A stretch of 63,805 nucleotides of DNA from an uncultured Nocardioidaceae bacterium (GCA_902805845.1 CADCUI010000086.1:1-63805), one strand, 5' to 3'. Shown: positions 41,968 to 50,953, counted from the stretch's first letter. A program made the numbers and translations. The notes: generated by a model not told the origin, from the letters alone.

Positions 41968-44201
41968 AGGGACACCTCCAGGTCCTCGTTGCCGAGCGCC
42001 CTGTCGACGCACGCCCGCTCCAGCGCCACGAGCGCGATGACGCTGGTGTGGTAGCGCGCCTCGATCGCCTCGTCGGTGTAGGGGTTCCGCGCCGGCACGG
42101 GGGTCGCACCCTTGGCATGGCGGCCGGCGTTGGTGCCGAGCAGCCGGTAGAGGGTCGGCGTGATCACCGGCGCCATGCTGTAGAGCTCGAGGTTCGCCAA
42201 CGGCGGCAGGTCGCGCCGGTGGATGAGCGCGGTGCCCTTGCCCTGCAGGCCGATGCCGATGCCCGACCCCGCCAGCCGGGCCGCGGTCAGCCCGACCATC
42301 CCGAGGTCCAGCGTCGCGTTGACCCGCACGACCCGTGCCCGGCACCCTTCCTCCTCCAGCCCCGCCAGCAGCTCCCGCAGGACCTCGAGGACCGGCAGGC
42401 CGGACAGCGTGCGCCACACGGTCCGTCCGACACCGGGGGAGAGTCCGATGACGACCTCGCGCGGGTCGGTGCCCACCGAGGCGGCTCCGGTCGGGCGCAA
42501 CCAGTCCCCGGCCCAGGCCGACTGGTCCGCGCGCAGGTCCTCGACGCCGCGTGCCTGCCGGATCGCGTCGATCTGCGCCTGCCGCTGCTCGTCCGGCTCG
42601 TAGCCGGTGCCCGGACCTGCGTAGTCGTTGGGGTCCGTCACGAGGCTCAGGACCGCCATCGACTCGTCGAAGATGGCCGCGGTCTGGAGGTGGTCGCCCT
42701 GGACCCGGGCGGCAAGCATGTCGAGGACCCGGCCGGCTGCGTCCTCGTACCCGGTCTCCAGCAGCGCCCGGGCCACCTCGAGGGAGCCGAGGCCGGAACC
42801 GCGGATCGCCTGCGCCGCACCCAGCACGACGAGGGGGTCGGGGTCACCCAGGTCCTTGGAACCGGCCGCGTCCACCGCCAGGTCGACGTGCTCGTCGGAG
42901 AAGTCGGCAAGGCCGAGCCACTGGTAGACCTCGCGGCACGCCTCGGCGGCCTCGCGCCTGAGCCGACCGACGTCGTCGGGGTCGGCCGTGCGGAGTCCAC
43001 CGTCGACGCCCCAGTCGCGCTGGAGGGCCAGCCAGTCGTCGAGGTCCTCGGCGTTCCACTGCGAGGGGCCGAACATGTTGTCGTAGCGCTGGATGCTGCC
43101 GAACCCGCTGCACACGTAGTCGCTGCCGGCCAGCAGGATCGGCAACGTGCGCGCCGTCCGGCGTACGTCGGACTCCGACATCAGCGCGTCGTTGCCGGTG
43201 CAGGCCTCCAGGTTGCGCGCCATGACCATGAGGTTCTCGGCCATCAGCTCGCGCACGCCGCGCGGGACCGCCGAGGCCACGCTCGCCCCGTCGATGCCGC
43301 CGTTCTGCACACCCTGCACGCCGATGGCCCTGGCCAGCGAGACGCAGCGGGACTCCAGATAGAGCATCGAGCAGCGCTCGGCCCCGCCCATCAGCACCTC
43401 GGCCCCGGCGCCGGAGGAGACGCGCATCTTCACGCCGCGGCTGGCGTAGGCCGCGGCCAGGATCGCCTTGCTGTACGGGGTGTCGTCGCCGTCGACGAAC
43501 ACCGACTCGGTGCCGTAGAGGCTGACCGTCTCGGCGTACGACACCAGGCCGCGGATGCCCATCTCGAGCTCCATGGCCTCCTCGACGGAGCACTGGACGA
43601 GCACACCGGCCGATGCCACCGCGGCCCCCACCGTGACGGCCACCGCGTTGGAGGGCGCGTCGGCCAGGACCGGGACCGTGGTCTCGATCTCGCGGAAGCC
43701 GTAGGCCGCCGCGGTCGCGGCGTCGGCGGCGAGCAGCAGCGGGTCGTCGAGCCGGTTGGTGACGTGCGCCTGGTTGCTCGGGGTGCGGCGGGCCCGGAGC
43801 TTGGTCATGGCGAGCGTCAGCTCGGCGGGACGCAGCAGCGCGACGACCCGCGCCAGCTTGGCCGGGGTCGTGCCGGCGACGAGCCGGACGATCTCGTGAC
43901 GCGGCACCGACGGGTCGACGAACATCCGGGCGAGCTCGACGTCGTCGAGGGCCATGGCCTCTGCCGCGACCGAGAGATCGATGCCGTGCCCGGCGATCAT
44001 CAGGTCGAGGGAGTCGAAGTCCTCCGCCGGCCGGCCGTCCATCTCCACGACCCGGCCCTCACGCACGACGAGCGAGGGCTCCGGGTCGGCCGGCGCCCGT
44101 AGCGCCACCAGGCCGAGGTCGGCATCCTCGTGGGCGAAGCCGTCGAGGTTGACGTTCTGCTGATCCATGAACCGGATGCGCCCGACCGGCCGATCAGTCA
44201 T
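41964..44201 (-). CDS. B12-dependent diol/glycerol dehydratase, fused large and medium subunits
   Basis: 745 residues: residues ~1-560 match the catalytic large subunit, ~590-745 the medium subunit (VVIGLSPGVGRTVWRTLSGL, GIGIGLQGKGTALIHRRDLP, NLELYSMAPVITPTLYRLLG). Active-site residues known from the Klebsiella enzyme are kept: Gln and His in TPSNQAHVTN, Glu in EIETTV, Glu in VSYAETVSLYG, Gln in GVQGVQNGG, Asp in CTGNDA, and the SGFGSIQRYDNMF loop. It converts 1,2-propanediol (or glycerol) to propionaldehyde (or 3-hydroxypropionaldehyde) with adenosylcobalamin. Such fusions occur in actinobacteria. No encapsulation peptide is seen at either end. Confidence 0.94.
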   Translation of the reverse strand: MTDRPVGRIRFMDQQNVNLDGFAHEDADLGLVALRAPADPEPSLVVREGRVVEMDGRPAEDFDSLDLMIAGHGIDLSVAAEAMALDDVELARMFVDPSVPRHEIVRLVAGTTPAKLARVVALLRPAELTLAMTKLRARRTPSNQAHVTNRLDDPLLLAADAATAAAYGFREIETTVPVLADAPSNAVAVTVGAAVASAGVLVQCSVEEAMELEMGIRGLVSYAETVSLYGTESVFVDGDDTPYSKAILAAAYASRGVKMRVSSGAGAEVLMGGAERCSMLYLESRCVSLARAIGVQGVQNGGIDGASVASAVPRGVRELMAENLMVMARNLEACTGNDALMSESDVRRTARTLPILLAGSDYVCSGFGSIQRYDNMFGPSQWNAEDLDDWLALQRDWGVDGGLRTADPDDVGRLRREAAEACREVYQWLGLADFSDEHVDLAVDAAGSKDLGDPDPLVVLGAAQAIRGSGLGSLEVARALLETGYEDAAGRVLDMLAARVQGDHLQTAAIFDESMAVLSLVTDPNDYAGPGTGYEPDEQRQAQIDAIRQARGVEDLRADQSAWAGDWLRPTGAASVGTDPREVVIGLSPGVGRTVWRTLSGLPVLEVLRELLAGLEEEGCRARVVRVNATLDLGMVGLTAARLAGSGIGIGLQGKGTALIHRRDLPPLANLELYSMAPVITPTLYRLLGTNAGRHAKGATPVPARNPYTDEAIEARYHTSVIALVALERACVDRALGNEDLEVSL

Positions 44202-44210
44202 GCCCGCACC

Positions 44211-44636
44211 CTAGCGACCGCCGTACGCCTTGGACACCGCCGTGAACACGGCCAGTGCCGCGGCGGCGCACTCGGCGTCCTCCTCGGCCGACCCGCCACT
44301 CACGCCGATGCCGCCGACGACCACGTCGTCGTGCCAGCAGGGGAGGCCGCCGGCGAAGACGACGTACCGCCCCGCGCCGTTGGCCTGCAGCCCCCACAGC
44401 GGCCCGCCCGGCGCGGCCAGCGGCCCGAGCTCGGCGGTGTCGATGCGGTGCGCGACCGCGGTGAACGCCTTGTCCACCGCCAGGGTGGGGCCGGCGATCT
44501 CGGCGCGGTCCATCCGCTGGAAGTGCACGAGGTGGCCGCCCTGATCGACGACGGCCGAGGAGACGAGAGCGCCGAGCTCCTCGGCGCGGTCGAGGGCGGC
44601 TCGGGTCATGCGGGCTGCGACGTCGAGGGTGATCAC
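44211..44636 (-). CDS. GlcG/HbpS family protein (PduO C-terminal-domain-like)
   Basis: 141 residues, GTG start. MITLDVAARMTRAALDRAEE, LGALVSSAVVDQGGHLVHFQ, RMDRAEIAGPTLAVDKAFTA, and VFAGGLPCWHDDVVVGGIGV SGGSAEEDAE define the DUF336 fold. Members bind haem or cobalamin and the domain is found as the C-terminus of PduO. First gene of the dehydratase operon, 9 bp before the large subunit, so a cofactor-handling role for B12 is likely but unproven. No cobalamin riboswitch fits in the 51 bp upstream. Likely cotranscribed with, or read through from, the acyl-CoA dehydrogenase gene. Confidence 0.88.
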   Translation of the reverse strand: MITLDVAARMTRAALDRAEELGALVSSAVVDQGGHLVHFQRMDRAEIAGPTLAVDKAFTAVAHRIDTAELGPLAAPGGPLWGLQANGAGRYVVFAGGLPCWHDDVVVGGIGVSGGSAEEDAECAAAALAVFTAVSKAYGGR

Positions 44637-44687
44637 CGCTCGGACGCTACGCGAGCTCCCGCCGAGCCGCCCCTCGTGCGGGTGTGG

Positions 44688-46568
44688 TCAGAAGGCGGTC
44701 TCGGGAAGGTCCATCACCGAGAGGTCGACCGCCTCGGCGATCTGGCGCTCCGCGGCCACCTTCGGTAGGACGGTGCGGGCGAAGAACTGCGCGGCGGCGA
44801 CCTTGCCCTCGTAGAAGTCCTTGTCCTCGGCGCTGACCTCGCCGGCCAGCTTGGTGAGGGCGACCTCGGCCTGCCGCAGCAGCAGCCAGGCGCACACGAT
44901 GTCGCCGAGCGCCATCAGCAGTCGGGTGGTGTTGAGACCGACCTTGTAGACGTTCCTGATGTGGTTGCCCTCGCCGCCTGCCGGGTCGGCCGACATCAGC
45001 TGGCCGACCATCGCCGCCACGATCGCGTTGCCGTCGCCGAGGGCCGTCGCGAGCAGCGCGCGCTCGACCTTGAGCCGCCCGTTGCCCGCCTCGCTCGTGA
45101 CGAAGGAGTCGATCTCGCCGGCCAGGTGCCCCAGCGCCCTGGCCTGGTCCTTGACGATCTTGCGGAAGAAGAGGTCCTGGCCCTGGATCGCGGTGGTGCC
45201 CTCGTAGAGGGTGTCGATCTTGGCGTCCCGGACGTACTGCTCGATCGGGTAGTCCTGCAGGTAGCCGGACCCTCCCAGCGTCTGCAGCGACTCGGTGCCC
45301 AGGAGCACCCAGGAGCGCTCCGACCCGTATCCCTTGACGATCGGCAGCAGCAGGTCGTTGACCCGCTCGGCCAGCTCGTCCTGGACCTCCTGGTGCTCGG
45401 CGATCATCACGCGGTCCTGCCAGGACGCGGTGTAGAGGACCAGCGCACGCAGTGCCTCGGCGTGCGACTTCTGGGTCAGCAGCGAACGGCGTACGTCGGG
45501 GTGGTGGGTGATCGTGACCCGCGGCGCGGTCTTGTCCGAGGCCCGGGTGAGGTCAGGACCCTGGACCCGGCTCCTGGCGAACGCGAGGGCGTTGAGGTAG
45601 CCGGTCGACAGCGTCGCGATCGCCTTGGTGCCGACCATCATGCGGGCGCTCTCGATGACCTGGAACATCTGCGCGATGCCGTCGTGCACCTCGCCGAGCA
45701 GCCAGCCCCTGGCCGGCTCCCCCGCGTCGTTCGAGTCGGGGCCGAAGGTCACCTCGCAGGTGTTCGACACCTTGATGCCCATCTTCTTCTCGACGTTGGT
45801 GACGTGGACGCCGTTGCGCTCGCCGGTGAGCTCGCCGGTCTGGTGGTCGAAATGGAGCTTGGGGACGATGTAGAGGGACAGCCCCTTGGTCCCGGGCCCA
45901 CCGACGCCCTCGACGCCGACCGGACGGGCGAGCACGAGGTGGATGATGTTCTCGCTCATGTCGTGCTCGGCCGAGGTGATGAAGCGCTTGACGCCCTCGA
46001 TGTTCCACGAGCCGTCGGGGTTCGGCGTCGCCCTGGCGCGGCCGGCGCCCACGTCCGAGCCTGCATCGGGCTCGGTGAGGACCATTGTCGAGCCCCACTC
46101 CTTCTCGATCATGAGCTCGGCGATCCGCTTGTCGCGGTGGTTGCCGTTGCGGAACACGATCGAGGCGAAGCCCGGGCTCGAGGCATACATCCACACCGGG
46201 GCGTTCGCGCCCAGCACCAGCTCGGCGATCGCCCAGTTGAGCGTGGCGGGGGCTGGTTGGCCGCCGATCTCCCGGGGGATCCAGAGGCGGTAGAACTCCG
46301 AGTCCATCCAGGCCCGGTAGGACTTCTTGAAGGACTCGGGGAGGTCTGCGGTGCCGGCGGCGGCGTCGAAGGACGGCGGGTTGCGGTCGCCCTCCCCGTA
46401 CGACGAGGCGAGGTCCTCCCGAGCCATCCGGTCCACCTCGGCCAGGATCGTCCGGGCAGTGTCGAGGTCGACCTCCTCGAAGGGGCCGGTGCCGAGGATC
46501 TCCTGGCGGTCGAGCACCTCGAAGAGGTTGAACTCGATGTCGCGCATGTTGCTCTTGTAGTGGCTCAC
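44688..46568 (-). CDS. Acyl-CoA dehydrogenase, long FadE5-like type
   Basis: 626 residues, longer than the usual ~390 because of an N-terminal extension and C-terminal helical domain, as in mycobacterial FadE5. FAD-binding signatures: [60 protein letters not shown]; catalytic-Glu segment [20 protein letters not shown]. It oxidises fatty acyl-CoA at C2-C3 and passes electrons to ETF. The EtfD-like quinone reductase at 54793-57585 would take them to menaquinone. Adjacent to the dehydratase operon on the same strand (51 bp), but a catabolic link is not evident. Confidence 0.93.
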   Translation of the reverse strand: MSHYKSNMRDIEFNLFEVLDRQEILGTGPFEEVDLDTARTILAEVDRMAREDLASSYGEGDRNPPSFDAAAGTADLPESFKKSYRAWMDSEFYRLWIPREIGGQPAPATLNWAIAELVLGANAPVWMYASSPGFASIVFRNGNHRDKRIAELMIEKEWGSTMVLTEPDAGSDVGAGRARATPNPDGSWNIEGVKRFITSAEHDMSENIIHLVLARPVGVEGVGGPGTKGLSLYIVPKLHFDHQTGELTGERNGVHVTNVEKKMGIKVSNTCEVTFGPDSNDAGEPARGWLLGEVHDGIAQMFQVIESARMMVGTKAIATLSTGYLNALAFARSRVQGPDLTRASDKTAPRVTITHHPDVRRSLLTQKSHAEALRALVLYTASWQDRVMIAEHQEVQDELAERVNDLLLPIVKGYGSERSWVLLGTESLQTLGGSGYLQDYPIEQYVRDAKIDTLYEGTTAIQGQDLFFRKIVKDQARALGHLAGEIDSFVTSEAGNGRLKVERALLATALGDGNAIVAAMVGQLMSADPAGGEGNHIRNVYKVGLNTTRLLMALGDIVCAWLLLRQAEVALTKLAGEVSAEDKDFYEGKVAAAQFFARTVLPKVAAERQIAEAVDLSVMDLPETAF

Positions 46569-46724
46569 TGCTGCCCCTCGTCGTGACGTGACCGGCGCGG
46601 CTACTCGTCGGTAACATCATTATGCGAGGGGCTGCCCGGCGGCACAACCGTTTCGCCCAAGGCCGTCGGGACGAGGAGTCGCGGACGGCTTCGCGTGGGG
46701 GGACGCGACGGGGGGCGACGTGCA

Positions 46725-46757
46725 GTTCCCCCGGGCGCGCACGGCGCCCGGGGGAAC
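46725..46757. terminator. Strong hairpin downstream of the CsbD gene
   Basis: A perfect 14-bp inverted repeat (46725-46738 with 46744-46757) and 5-nt loop, 43 bp past the CsbD stop. No T-run on either strand, so termination is likely Rho-assisted or the hairpin protects the 3' end. The region 46569-46799 contains nothing else recognised. Confidence 0.5.
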
Positions 46758-46799
46758 GGGTACTGCTGTCGGCCGGCCGGGACGGTCAGCCGGGAAAGG

Positions 46800-46970
46800 T
46801 CACTTGAAGACGTCCTTGATCTTCTCGCCCGCCTGCTTCATGTCTGCCTTGGACTGGTCGGCCGAGCCCTCGGCCTCCAGGTCCTTGTCGCCGGTCGCCC
46901 CGCCGAGCCGCTCCTTGGCCTCGCCCTTCATGGACTCGGCGGAGTTCTTGAACTTGTCGCTACCGCTCAT
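46800..46970 (-). CDS. CsbD-like stress protein
   Basis: 56 residues from the ATG at 46970, with AAGGAGA upstream; the longer frame is a shadow. MSGSDKFKNSAESMKGEAKE, RLGGATGDKDLEAEGSADQS and KADMKQAGEKIKD match the CsbD family, small hydrophilic proteins induced by SigB in Bacillus and of unknown function. The promoter at 47030-47056 fits SigB/F control here as well. Confidence 0.9.
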   Translation of the reverse strand: MSGSDKFKNSAESMKGEAKERLGGATGDKDLEAEGSADQSKADMKQAGEKIKDVFK

Positions 46971-47029
46971 CGGCTTCTCTCCTTGTCGTCGACATGTGGT
47001 CGTCGGCCTCGTGATCGCCACTCGGACGC

Positions 47030-47056
47030 ATACCCGCCGATCAGGGCCCCTAAGCC
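47030..47056 (-). promoter_or_regulatory. Putative SigB/SigF-type promoter for the CsbD gene
   Basis: Minus strand GGCTT (47056-47052), 16 nt, GGGTAT (47035-47030), ~60 bp upstream of the CsbD ATG. One mismatch from GGTTT. Confidence 0.45.
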
Positions 47057-47127
47057 TGCGCCGCGATCCGGCGGTTCCCCTCGCCGGCATGCGCCCGTCC
47101 GCGCCGTACCTCTGCGAGACTGGACGT

Positions 47128-47586
47128 GTGCGCGTCTCCGCCAAGTCCGACTACGCCCTCCGGGCGTTGATCGAGCTCGCCGTGAGGCCGGACGGTGACC
47201 CGGTGAGCGCCGAGGAGCTCGGCCGGCTCCAGGACATCCCGCACGGCTTCCTCCAGGCGATCCTCGCCGACCTCAGGCGGGCCGGGGTGGTGCAGAGCCA
47301 GCGCGGGCAGTCGGGCGGCTGGCGAATGGCCCGAGCTGCCAGTGACGTCTCGGTCGCCGACGTGATCCGGGCCGTCGACGGGCCGCTGGTGAGCGTCCAC
47401 GGGGAGCGGCCCGAGGCGGTCAGCTACCGCGGTGCCGCGGAAGCACTCCAGCACGTCTGGATCGCGGCGCGCAGCAGCCTGCGTGAGGTCTGCGAGGAGG
47501 TCACGATCCAGGGGCTCGCCGAGGGCAGGCTGCCCGACGCGGTGGCGGCCCGGACCTCCGAAGAGGACGCCTGGCAGCCGCACTGA
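47128..47586 (+). CDS. Rrf2-family transcriptional regulator
   Basis: 152 residues, GTG start at 47128 (VRVSAKSDYALRALIELAVR). Winged HTH with PVSAEELGRLQDIPHGFLQA and LRRAGVVQSQRGQSGGWRMA, as in Rrf2. IscR/NsrR-type members hold an Fe-S cluster on three Cys; this protein has a single Cys (LREVCEEV, ~residue 124), so it is probably a cluster-free regulator, like CymR. Target unknown; the following LLM oxidoreductase is a candidate. Divergent from CsbD. Confidence 0.88.
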   Translation: MRVSAKSDYALRALIELAVRPDGDPVSAEELGRLQDIPHGFLQAILADLRRAGVVQSQRGQSGGWRMARAASDVSVADVIRAVDGPLVSVHGERPEAVSYRGAAEALQHVWIAARSSLREVCEEVTIQGLAEGRLPDAVAARTSEEDAWQPH

Positions 47587-47618
47587 GCCACGCCACCGCA
47601 CTGCGCTACCGTGCCGCG

Positions 47619-47711
47619 ATGACCGTGCCCCTGCCCGACGCCGACGGGCTCGTGCCCGGGCCGGCGCACCGGGTGCTCCAGCGCACGGTGGCCACCCCGC
47701 GGACGGACTGA
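47619..47711 (+). CDS. Possible 30-residue ORF before the LLM oxidoreductase
   Basis: MTVPLPDADGLVPGPAHRVL and ten further residues. A TACCGT -10-like element lies ~14 bp before its ATG, compatible with a leaderless transcript, and it stops 7 bp before the LLM start. It may be a leader peptide, a remnant or chance; no homologue recognised. Confidence 0.2.
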   Translation: MTVPLPDADGLVPGPAHRVLQRTVATPRTD

Positions 47712-47718
47712 CCGCGGC

Positions 47719-48591
47719 ATGAGGGTCGGGGTGCACGTCACGTCGTACGACGTGCCCGGGGGCGCCGCCGGGATCGCGCCGATGCTCGCCGGCGTGGGGC
47801 CCGCGGCCGAGGAGGCCGGGATCGACGCCCTCTCCCTCATGGACCACTTCCTCGGCCTGCCCTACCTCGGCTCGCACGACCGGCCGATGCTCGAGGGGTA
47901 CACGACACTCGGCTACCTGGCGGCCCACACGTCCCGGGCGGACCTGCTCCTGCTCGTCACCGGGGTGACCTACCGGCATCCCGGGGTGCTCGCGAAGACC
48001 GTCGCCACGCTCGACGTGCTCTCCGGTGGCCGAGCGGTGCTGGGCATCGGTGCGGGCTGGTACGAGCGCGAGCACCGGGCGCTCGGCGTGCCGTTTCCGC
48101 CGCTGCGGGACCGGTTCGAGCTCCTCGAGGAGACTCTGCAGGCGGTCCGGCAGATGTGGTCCGAGGACGACGGTCCCTTCCAGGGCCGGCACCACCGGCT
48201 GGCCGAGACGGTGTGCGTGCCCGCGCCGCTGCGCCGGGTGCCGGTGCTGATCGATGGTGTCGGGGAGCGGAAGGCGCTGCGCCTGGTGGCCAGGTACGCC
48301 GACGCCTGCCACATCTTCGCCGGTGGTGACCAGGGCGCCGACTTCGTGGCCGGGAAGCTGGCGGTGCTCCGTCGGCACTGTGAGCGCGAGGGCACGGCGT
48401 ACGACGACATCCGGAGGACGATCCTCTGGACCGGCGACCTCGACCCGGCGTCCCCGACGGGGTTCCTGGAGGCGATGCGCCAGATGGCCGACGTCGGGGT
48501 GGAGGAGGTCCATGTCATGGCGGGGGAGGCACCGGTGGACTTCGTCCGCCGGCTCGGCGACACCGTGGTCCCCGCGCTGCGGGAGCTGTGA
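47719..48591 (+). CDS. LLM-class flavin/F420-dependent oxidoreductase
   Basis: 290 residues. Luciferase-like TIM barrel: EAGIDALSLMDHFLGLPYLG, YTTLGYLAAHTSRADLLLLV TGVTYRHP, VLAKTVATLDVLSGGRAVLG IGAGWYEREH and VPVLIDGVGERKALRLVARY AD. The GAGWYEREH motif is that of F420-type members in actinobacteria. Substrate unknown. ATG 47719; no clear Shine-Dalgarno. Possibly regulated by the preceding Rrf2 gene. Confidence 0.88.
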   Translation: MRVGVHVTSYDVPGGAAGIAPMLAGVGPAAEEAGIDALSLMDHFLGLPYLGSHDRPMLEGYTTLGYLAAHTSRADLLLLVTGVTYRHPGVLAKTVATLDVLSGGRAVLGIGAGWYEREHRALGVPFPPLRDRFELLEETLQAVRQMWSEDDGPFQGRHHRLAETVCVPAPLRRVPVLIDGVGERKALRLVARYADACHIFAGGDQGADFVAGKLAVLRRHCEREGTAYDDIRRTILWTGDLDPASPTGFLEAMRQMADVGVEEVHVMAGEAPVDFVRRLGDTVVPALREL

Positions 48592-48595
48592 CAGC

Positions 48596-49258
48596 TCAGC
48601 GCAGGGCGCCGGCCTCCACCTCGTCGGTCGCCCGGACCAGCCACTCCACGAAGGGACGCGCGGCCCGCCAGTCGCGCCGCACCCGGTCGAGGAGCGCTGC
48701 TGTGTGGATGACCTCGTCGAACCCGTAGGACCGGCCCATCGCCAAGGAGCGGTGCCGCAGCAGATCGATGCGGGGGTGGTCCGCCGGCCAGCCGCGCGGC
48801 GCCGTCCTGACCCGGTCGCCGCTGCGCGTCCACCCCCGCCTCTCCAGGCCCCGGAGGATCCTCTCCAGCTCGGCGCCGTCGTGGTCGTCCCCGATCGCGG
48901 CCCGGATGGCGGCCAGCCGGCTGCCCGACGCGTCGTAGAAGCCGGCACCGACCCGGACGCCCGGCGCTGCCACCTCGACGTACCAGCCGGTGGCCGGGTC
49001 GGCCGCGACGAACGCGCCCTGGTGGGTCTTGTACGGCGTGGTGTCCCCCCGCCGGGCCGCGTACCGGAGGTCCCGGTAGGGGCGGAAGATCTTCGCGGGA
49101 CCGAACTCGTCGGCCAGTGCCCCGGTGAGCGCGACCATGGGCTCGCGGACCGCGTTCTCCCAGACGGCTCGGTGTGCGTCCCAGAACGACCGGGTGTTGT
49201 CGACCTCCAGGTCGTCGTAGAAGTCGAGCGCGGCCAACGGGAACCCCGTGAACTCCAT
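48596..49258 (-). CDS. DUF2461 family protein
   Basis: 220 residues from the ATG at 49258 (MEFTGFPLAALDFYDDLEVD); an in-frame ATG at 49270 gives MLKAMEF and is an alternative. Family markers: NTRSFWDAHRAVWENAVREP, KIFRPYRDLRYAARRGDTTP YKTHQGAFV, WYVEVAAPGVRVGAGFYDAS, and PRIDLLRHRSLAMGRSYGFD. DUF2461 proteins are cytoplasmic with no known function; conserved Arg and His residues suggest nucleic acid or phosphate binding. Tail-to-tail with the LLM gene (4-bp gap). Confidence 0.87.
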   Translation of the reverse strand: MEFTGFPLAALDFYDDLEVDNTRSFWDAHRAVWENAVREPMVALTGALADEFGPAKIFRPYRDLRYAARRGDTTPYKTHQGAFVAADPATGWYVEVAAPGVRVGAGFYDASGSRLAAIRAAIGDDHDGAELERILRGLERRGWTRSGDRVRTAPRGWPADHPRIDLLRHRSLAMGRSYGFDEVIHTAALLDRVRRDWRAARPFVEWLVRATDEVEAGALR

Positions 49259-49380
49259 GGCCTTCAGCATGCAGGAGCGGTCAACGAGGTGGCTCCGTGC
49301 GGTCCCCGGCTGACAGGATGCCCCGCAGGACGGCCGGCCTCCCGCTCGACGTGGTCGGCGGACGAACCCGTCGTCGCCAC

Positions 49381-49905
49381 CTAGCAGCGAGGATCGTCCT
49401 GCGGCCACGGACCGAAGCCCCGGCTGCCGTCCTGAGCGACGGCCCGGAGATGCATCGCGTGCAGGTCCAGGAGGCGCAGGCAGGCCGCTCTCCGCCCGCG
49501 GAGCGAGGAGTGGAGCCCGACCACCTCGACACCGGCACAGCTGCGGCGTACCCCGGCGAGCGGACCGTCGGCGCCCTCGGCCGCACTGCTGACCATGCGG
49601 TTCAGCCCCCTCCGGACGTCGGGGGGCGTCTTGTAGGCCCAGACCGGCCGCACGTAGGCGATGGTGCCCGACACGCGCGACGTCGCGTCGTGGATCGCCG
49701 CCCGGCTGCGATCGGCGCACCGGTCGAGCGCGGCCGCCTCGTTGCTCCGCACCTGCAGGTCGACCACGACGCCCACCACGGCGAGAACGAGCAGCGGCAC
49801 CAGCAGCACGAGCACCGCCCGGGGGGAGGGGCGGAGCCAGCGCCGTGAGGCGCGGGAGGGACCGATCGTGAGCCGCTCGGGCGGCGGGGGATCGGGATCG
49901 GTCAT
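49381..49905 (-). CDS. Hypothetical single-pass membrane protein
   Basis: 174 residues. A Pro/Arg-rich cytoplasmic N-terminus (~1-28), one membrane helix (AVLVLLVPLLVLAVVGVVVD, ~30-50) and an exported domain with four or five Cys (LDRCADRSRAA, RRSCAGVEVVG, RRAACLRLLDL, terminal DPRC) likely in disulphides. VSGTIAYVRPVWAYKTPPDV is the most structured part. No family recognised. It stands between DUF2461 and the tRNA gene. Confidence 0.65.
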   Translation of the reverse strand: MTDPDPPPPERLTIGPSRASRRWLRPSPRAVLVLLVPLLVLAVVGVVVDLQVRSNEAAALDRCADRSRAAIHDATSRVSGTIAYVRPVWAYKTPPDVRRGLNRMVSSAAEGADGPLAGVRRSCAGVEVVGLHSSLRGRRAACLRLLDLHAMHLRAVAQDGSRGFGPWPQDDPRC

Positions 49906-49952
49906 GTCGCCCAGTGTGCTCCAGGGGTCGCAGCCGGAGGCGTGGAGCGCGG

Positions 49953-50023
49953 AGCGGATGACGGGGATCGAACCCGCATTCTGAGCTTGGGAAGCTCATG
50001 TTCTGCCATTGAACTACATCCGC
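49953..50023 (-). tRNA. tRNA-Gly(CCC)
   Basis: 71 nt on the minus strand. Acceptor GCGGATG pairs with CATCCGC; D stem GTTC/GAAC; anticodon stem TGAGC/GCTCA with loop TTCCCAA (anticodon CCC); T arm GCGGG-TTCGATT-CCCGT. Discriminator T; CCA is not encoded. Confidence 0.97.
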
Positions 50024-50049
50024 GCGGCCCCGGGAGGCCGGCTCAGATG

Positions 50050-50841
50050 CTACCCGACCTGCTGCGGCCGCCCGTGCCGCACGGGCTCGAGCGCGGGGTA
50101 GCGGGGCCGCACGCCGTCACCGGAGGAACGGCCGGTGAGTCGTCGCTGCAGCCAAGGTGCGGCGTGGGCACGGGCCCAGGCCAGGTCGGCGGCGCGCCGC
50201 TCACGCGGTCCCAGCTCCGGTGGGTCCGGCAGCGGGTCGAGCTGCTCGTCGTGCGGCACCTCGAGGGCGTCGAGCACGGCGACGGCCATGTGCTGATGAC
50301 CCAGCGACGACATGTGGATGCGGTCGACGTCCCACAGGCGCGCGTCGCGGTACTCCCGCATGCGCCAGAAGTCGACCAGCGTCGCGCCGGTGTCGTCGGC
50401 GATCTCGCGCACCAGCTCGTTGTAGGTCGCGACCCGCCCTCGGAGCCGTCCGAAGACCGGCGCCCACCCGAGGTCGAACCCCGTGAAGATGACCAGGTGG
50501 GCACCGGTGGCACGCAGCCGTCGGGCGGCGTCGGCGTACGACGCGGTGACCGCGTCGATGTCCACGCTGGGACGCAGGATGTCGTTGCCGCCCGCGTAGA
50601 TGCTGACGAGGTCGGGGCGCATGGCGAGGGCCGGCTCGAGCTGATCGGCCAGGATCGGAGCCATCTTGCGGCCGCGGATCGCAAGGTTGGCGTAGCGGAA
50701 CCCGGTGTGCCTGGTGGCGAGCACCTCGGCGACGCGGTCGGCCCAGCCGCGGACACCGTTGGGCCGGTCGGGATCGGGGTCGCCGACGCCCTCGGTGAAG
50801 GAGTCACCAAGCGCGACGTACGAGCCGATGTCGAGGGCCAT
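50050..50841 (-). CDS. SGNH/GDSL-family hydrolase
   Basis: 263 residues. Block I YVALGDSFTEGVGD with the nucleophile Ser, block II NLAIRGRKMAPIL, block III YAGGNDIL, and block V DRIHMSSLGHQHMA with the catalytic Asp and His. Esterase/lipase fold, cytoplasmic (no signal peptide). The substrate is not predictable. Starts at ATG 50841, divergent from dcd; the two share the 112-bp region holding a long hairpin. Confidence 0.92.
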   Translation of the reverse strand: MALDIGSYVALGDSFTEGVGDPDPDRPNGVRGWADRVAEVLATRHTGFRYANLAIRGRKMAPILADQLEPALAMRPDLVSIYAGGNDILRPSVDIDAVTASYADAARRLRATGAHLVIFTGFDLGWAPVFGRLRGRVATYNELVREIADDTGATLVDFWRMREYRDARLWDVDRIHMSSLGHQHMAVAVLDALEVPHDEQLDPLPDPPELGPRERRAADLAWARAHAAPWLQRRLTGRSSGDGVRPRYPALEPVRHGRPQQVG

Positions 50842-50867
50842 GGCCCCATTCTCCCGCTGCCGTTCCC

Positions 50868-50917
50868 GCCTCGTCCGACTGGGCGCGGGCTATGGCGCGC
50901 GCCCAGTCGGACGAGGC
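50868..50917. repeat. Long palindromic element A (20-bp arms)
   Basis: Perfect 20-bp inverted repeat 50868-50887 / 50898-50917 with a 10-nt loop, between the divergent GDSL and dcd genes. Core arm CGTCCGACTGGGCGCG. A sister copy with compensated arm changes is at 63579-63628. Confidence 0.75.
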
Positions 50918-50953
50918 AGGAAAGGGGGAGTGGGGCGCCGGTAGGGTGCGCCT

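Noticed and set aside
44637-44687. Cobalamin riboswitch before the B12-dependent dehydratase operon
   Set aside because: Only 51 bp separate it from the upstream gene; no B12-box-like sequence or room for the fold.
46622-46807. 61-residue + strand ORF downstream of CsbD
   Set aside because: Contains the strong hairpin at 46725-46757 and encodes a basic low-complexity peptide; no ribosome site.
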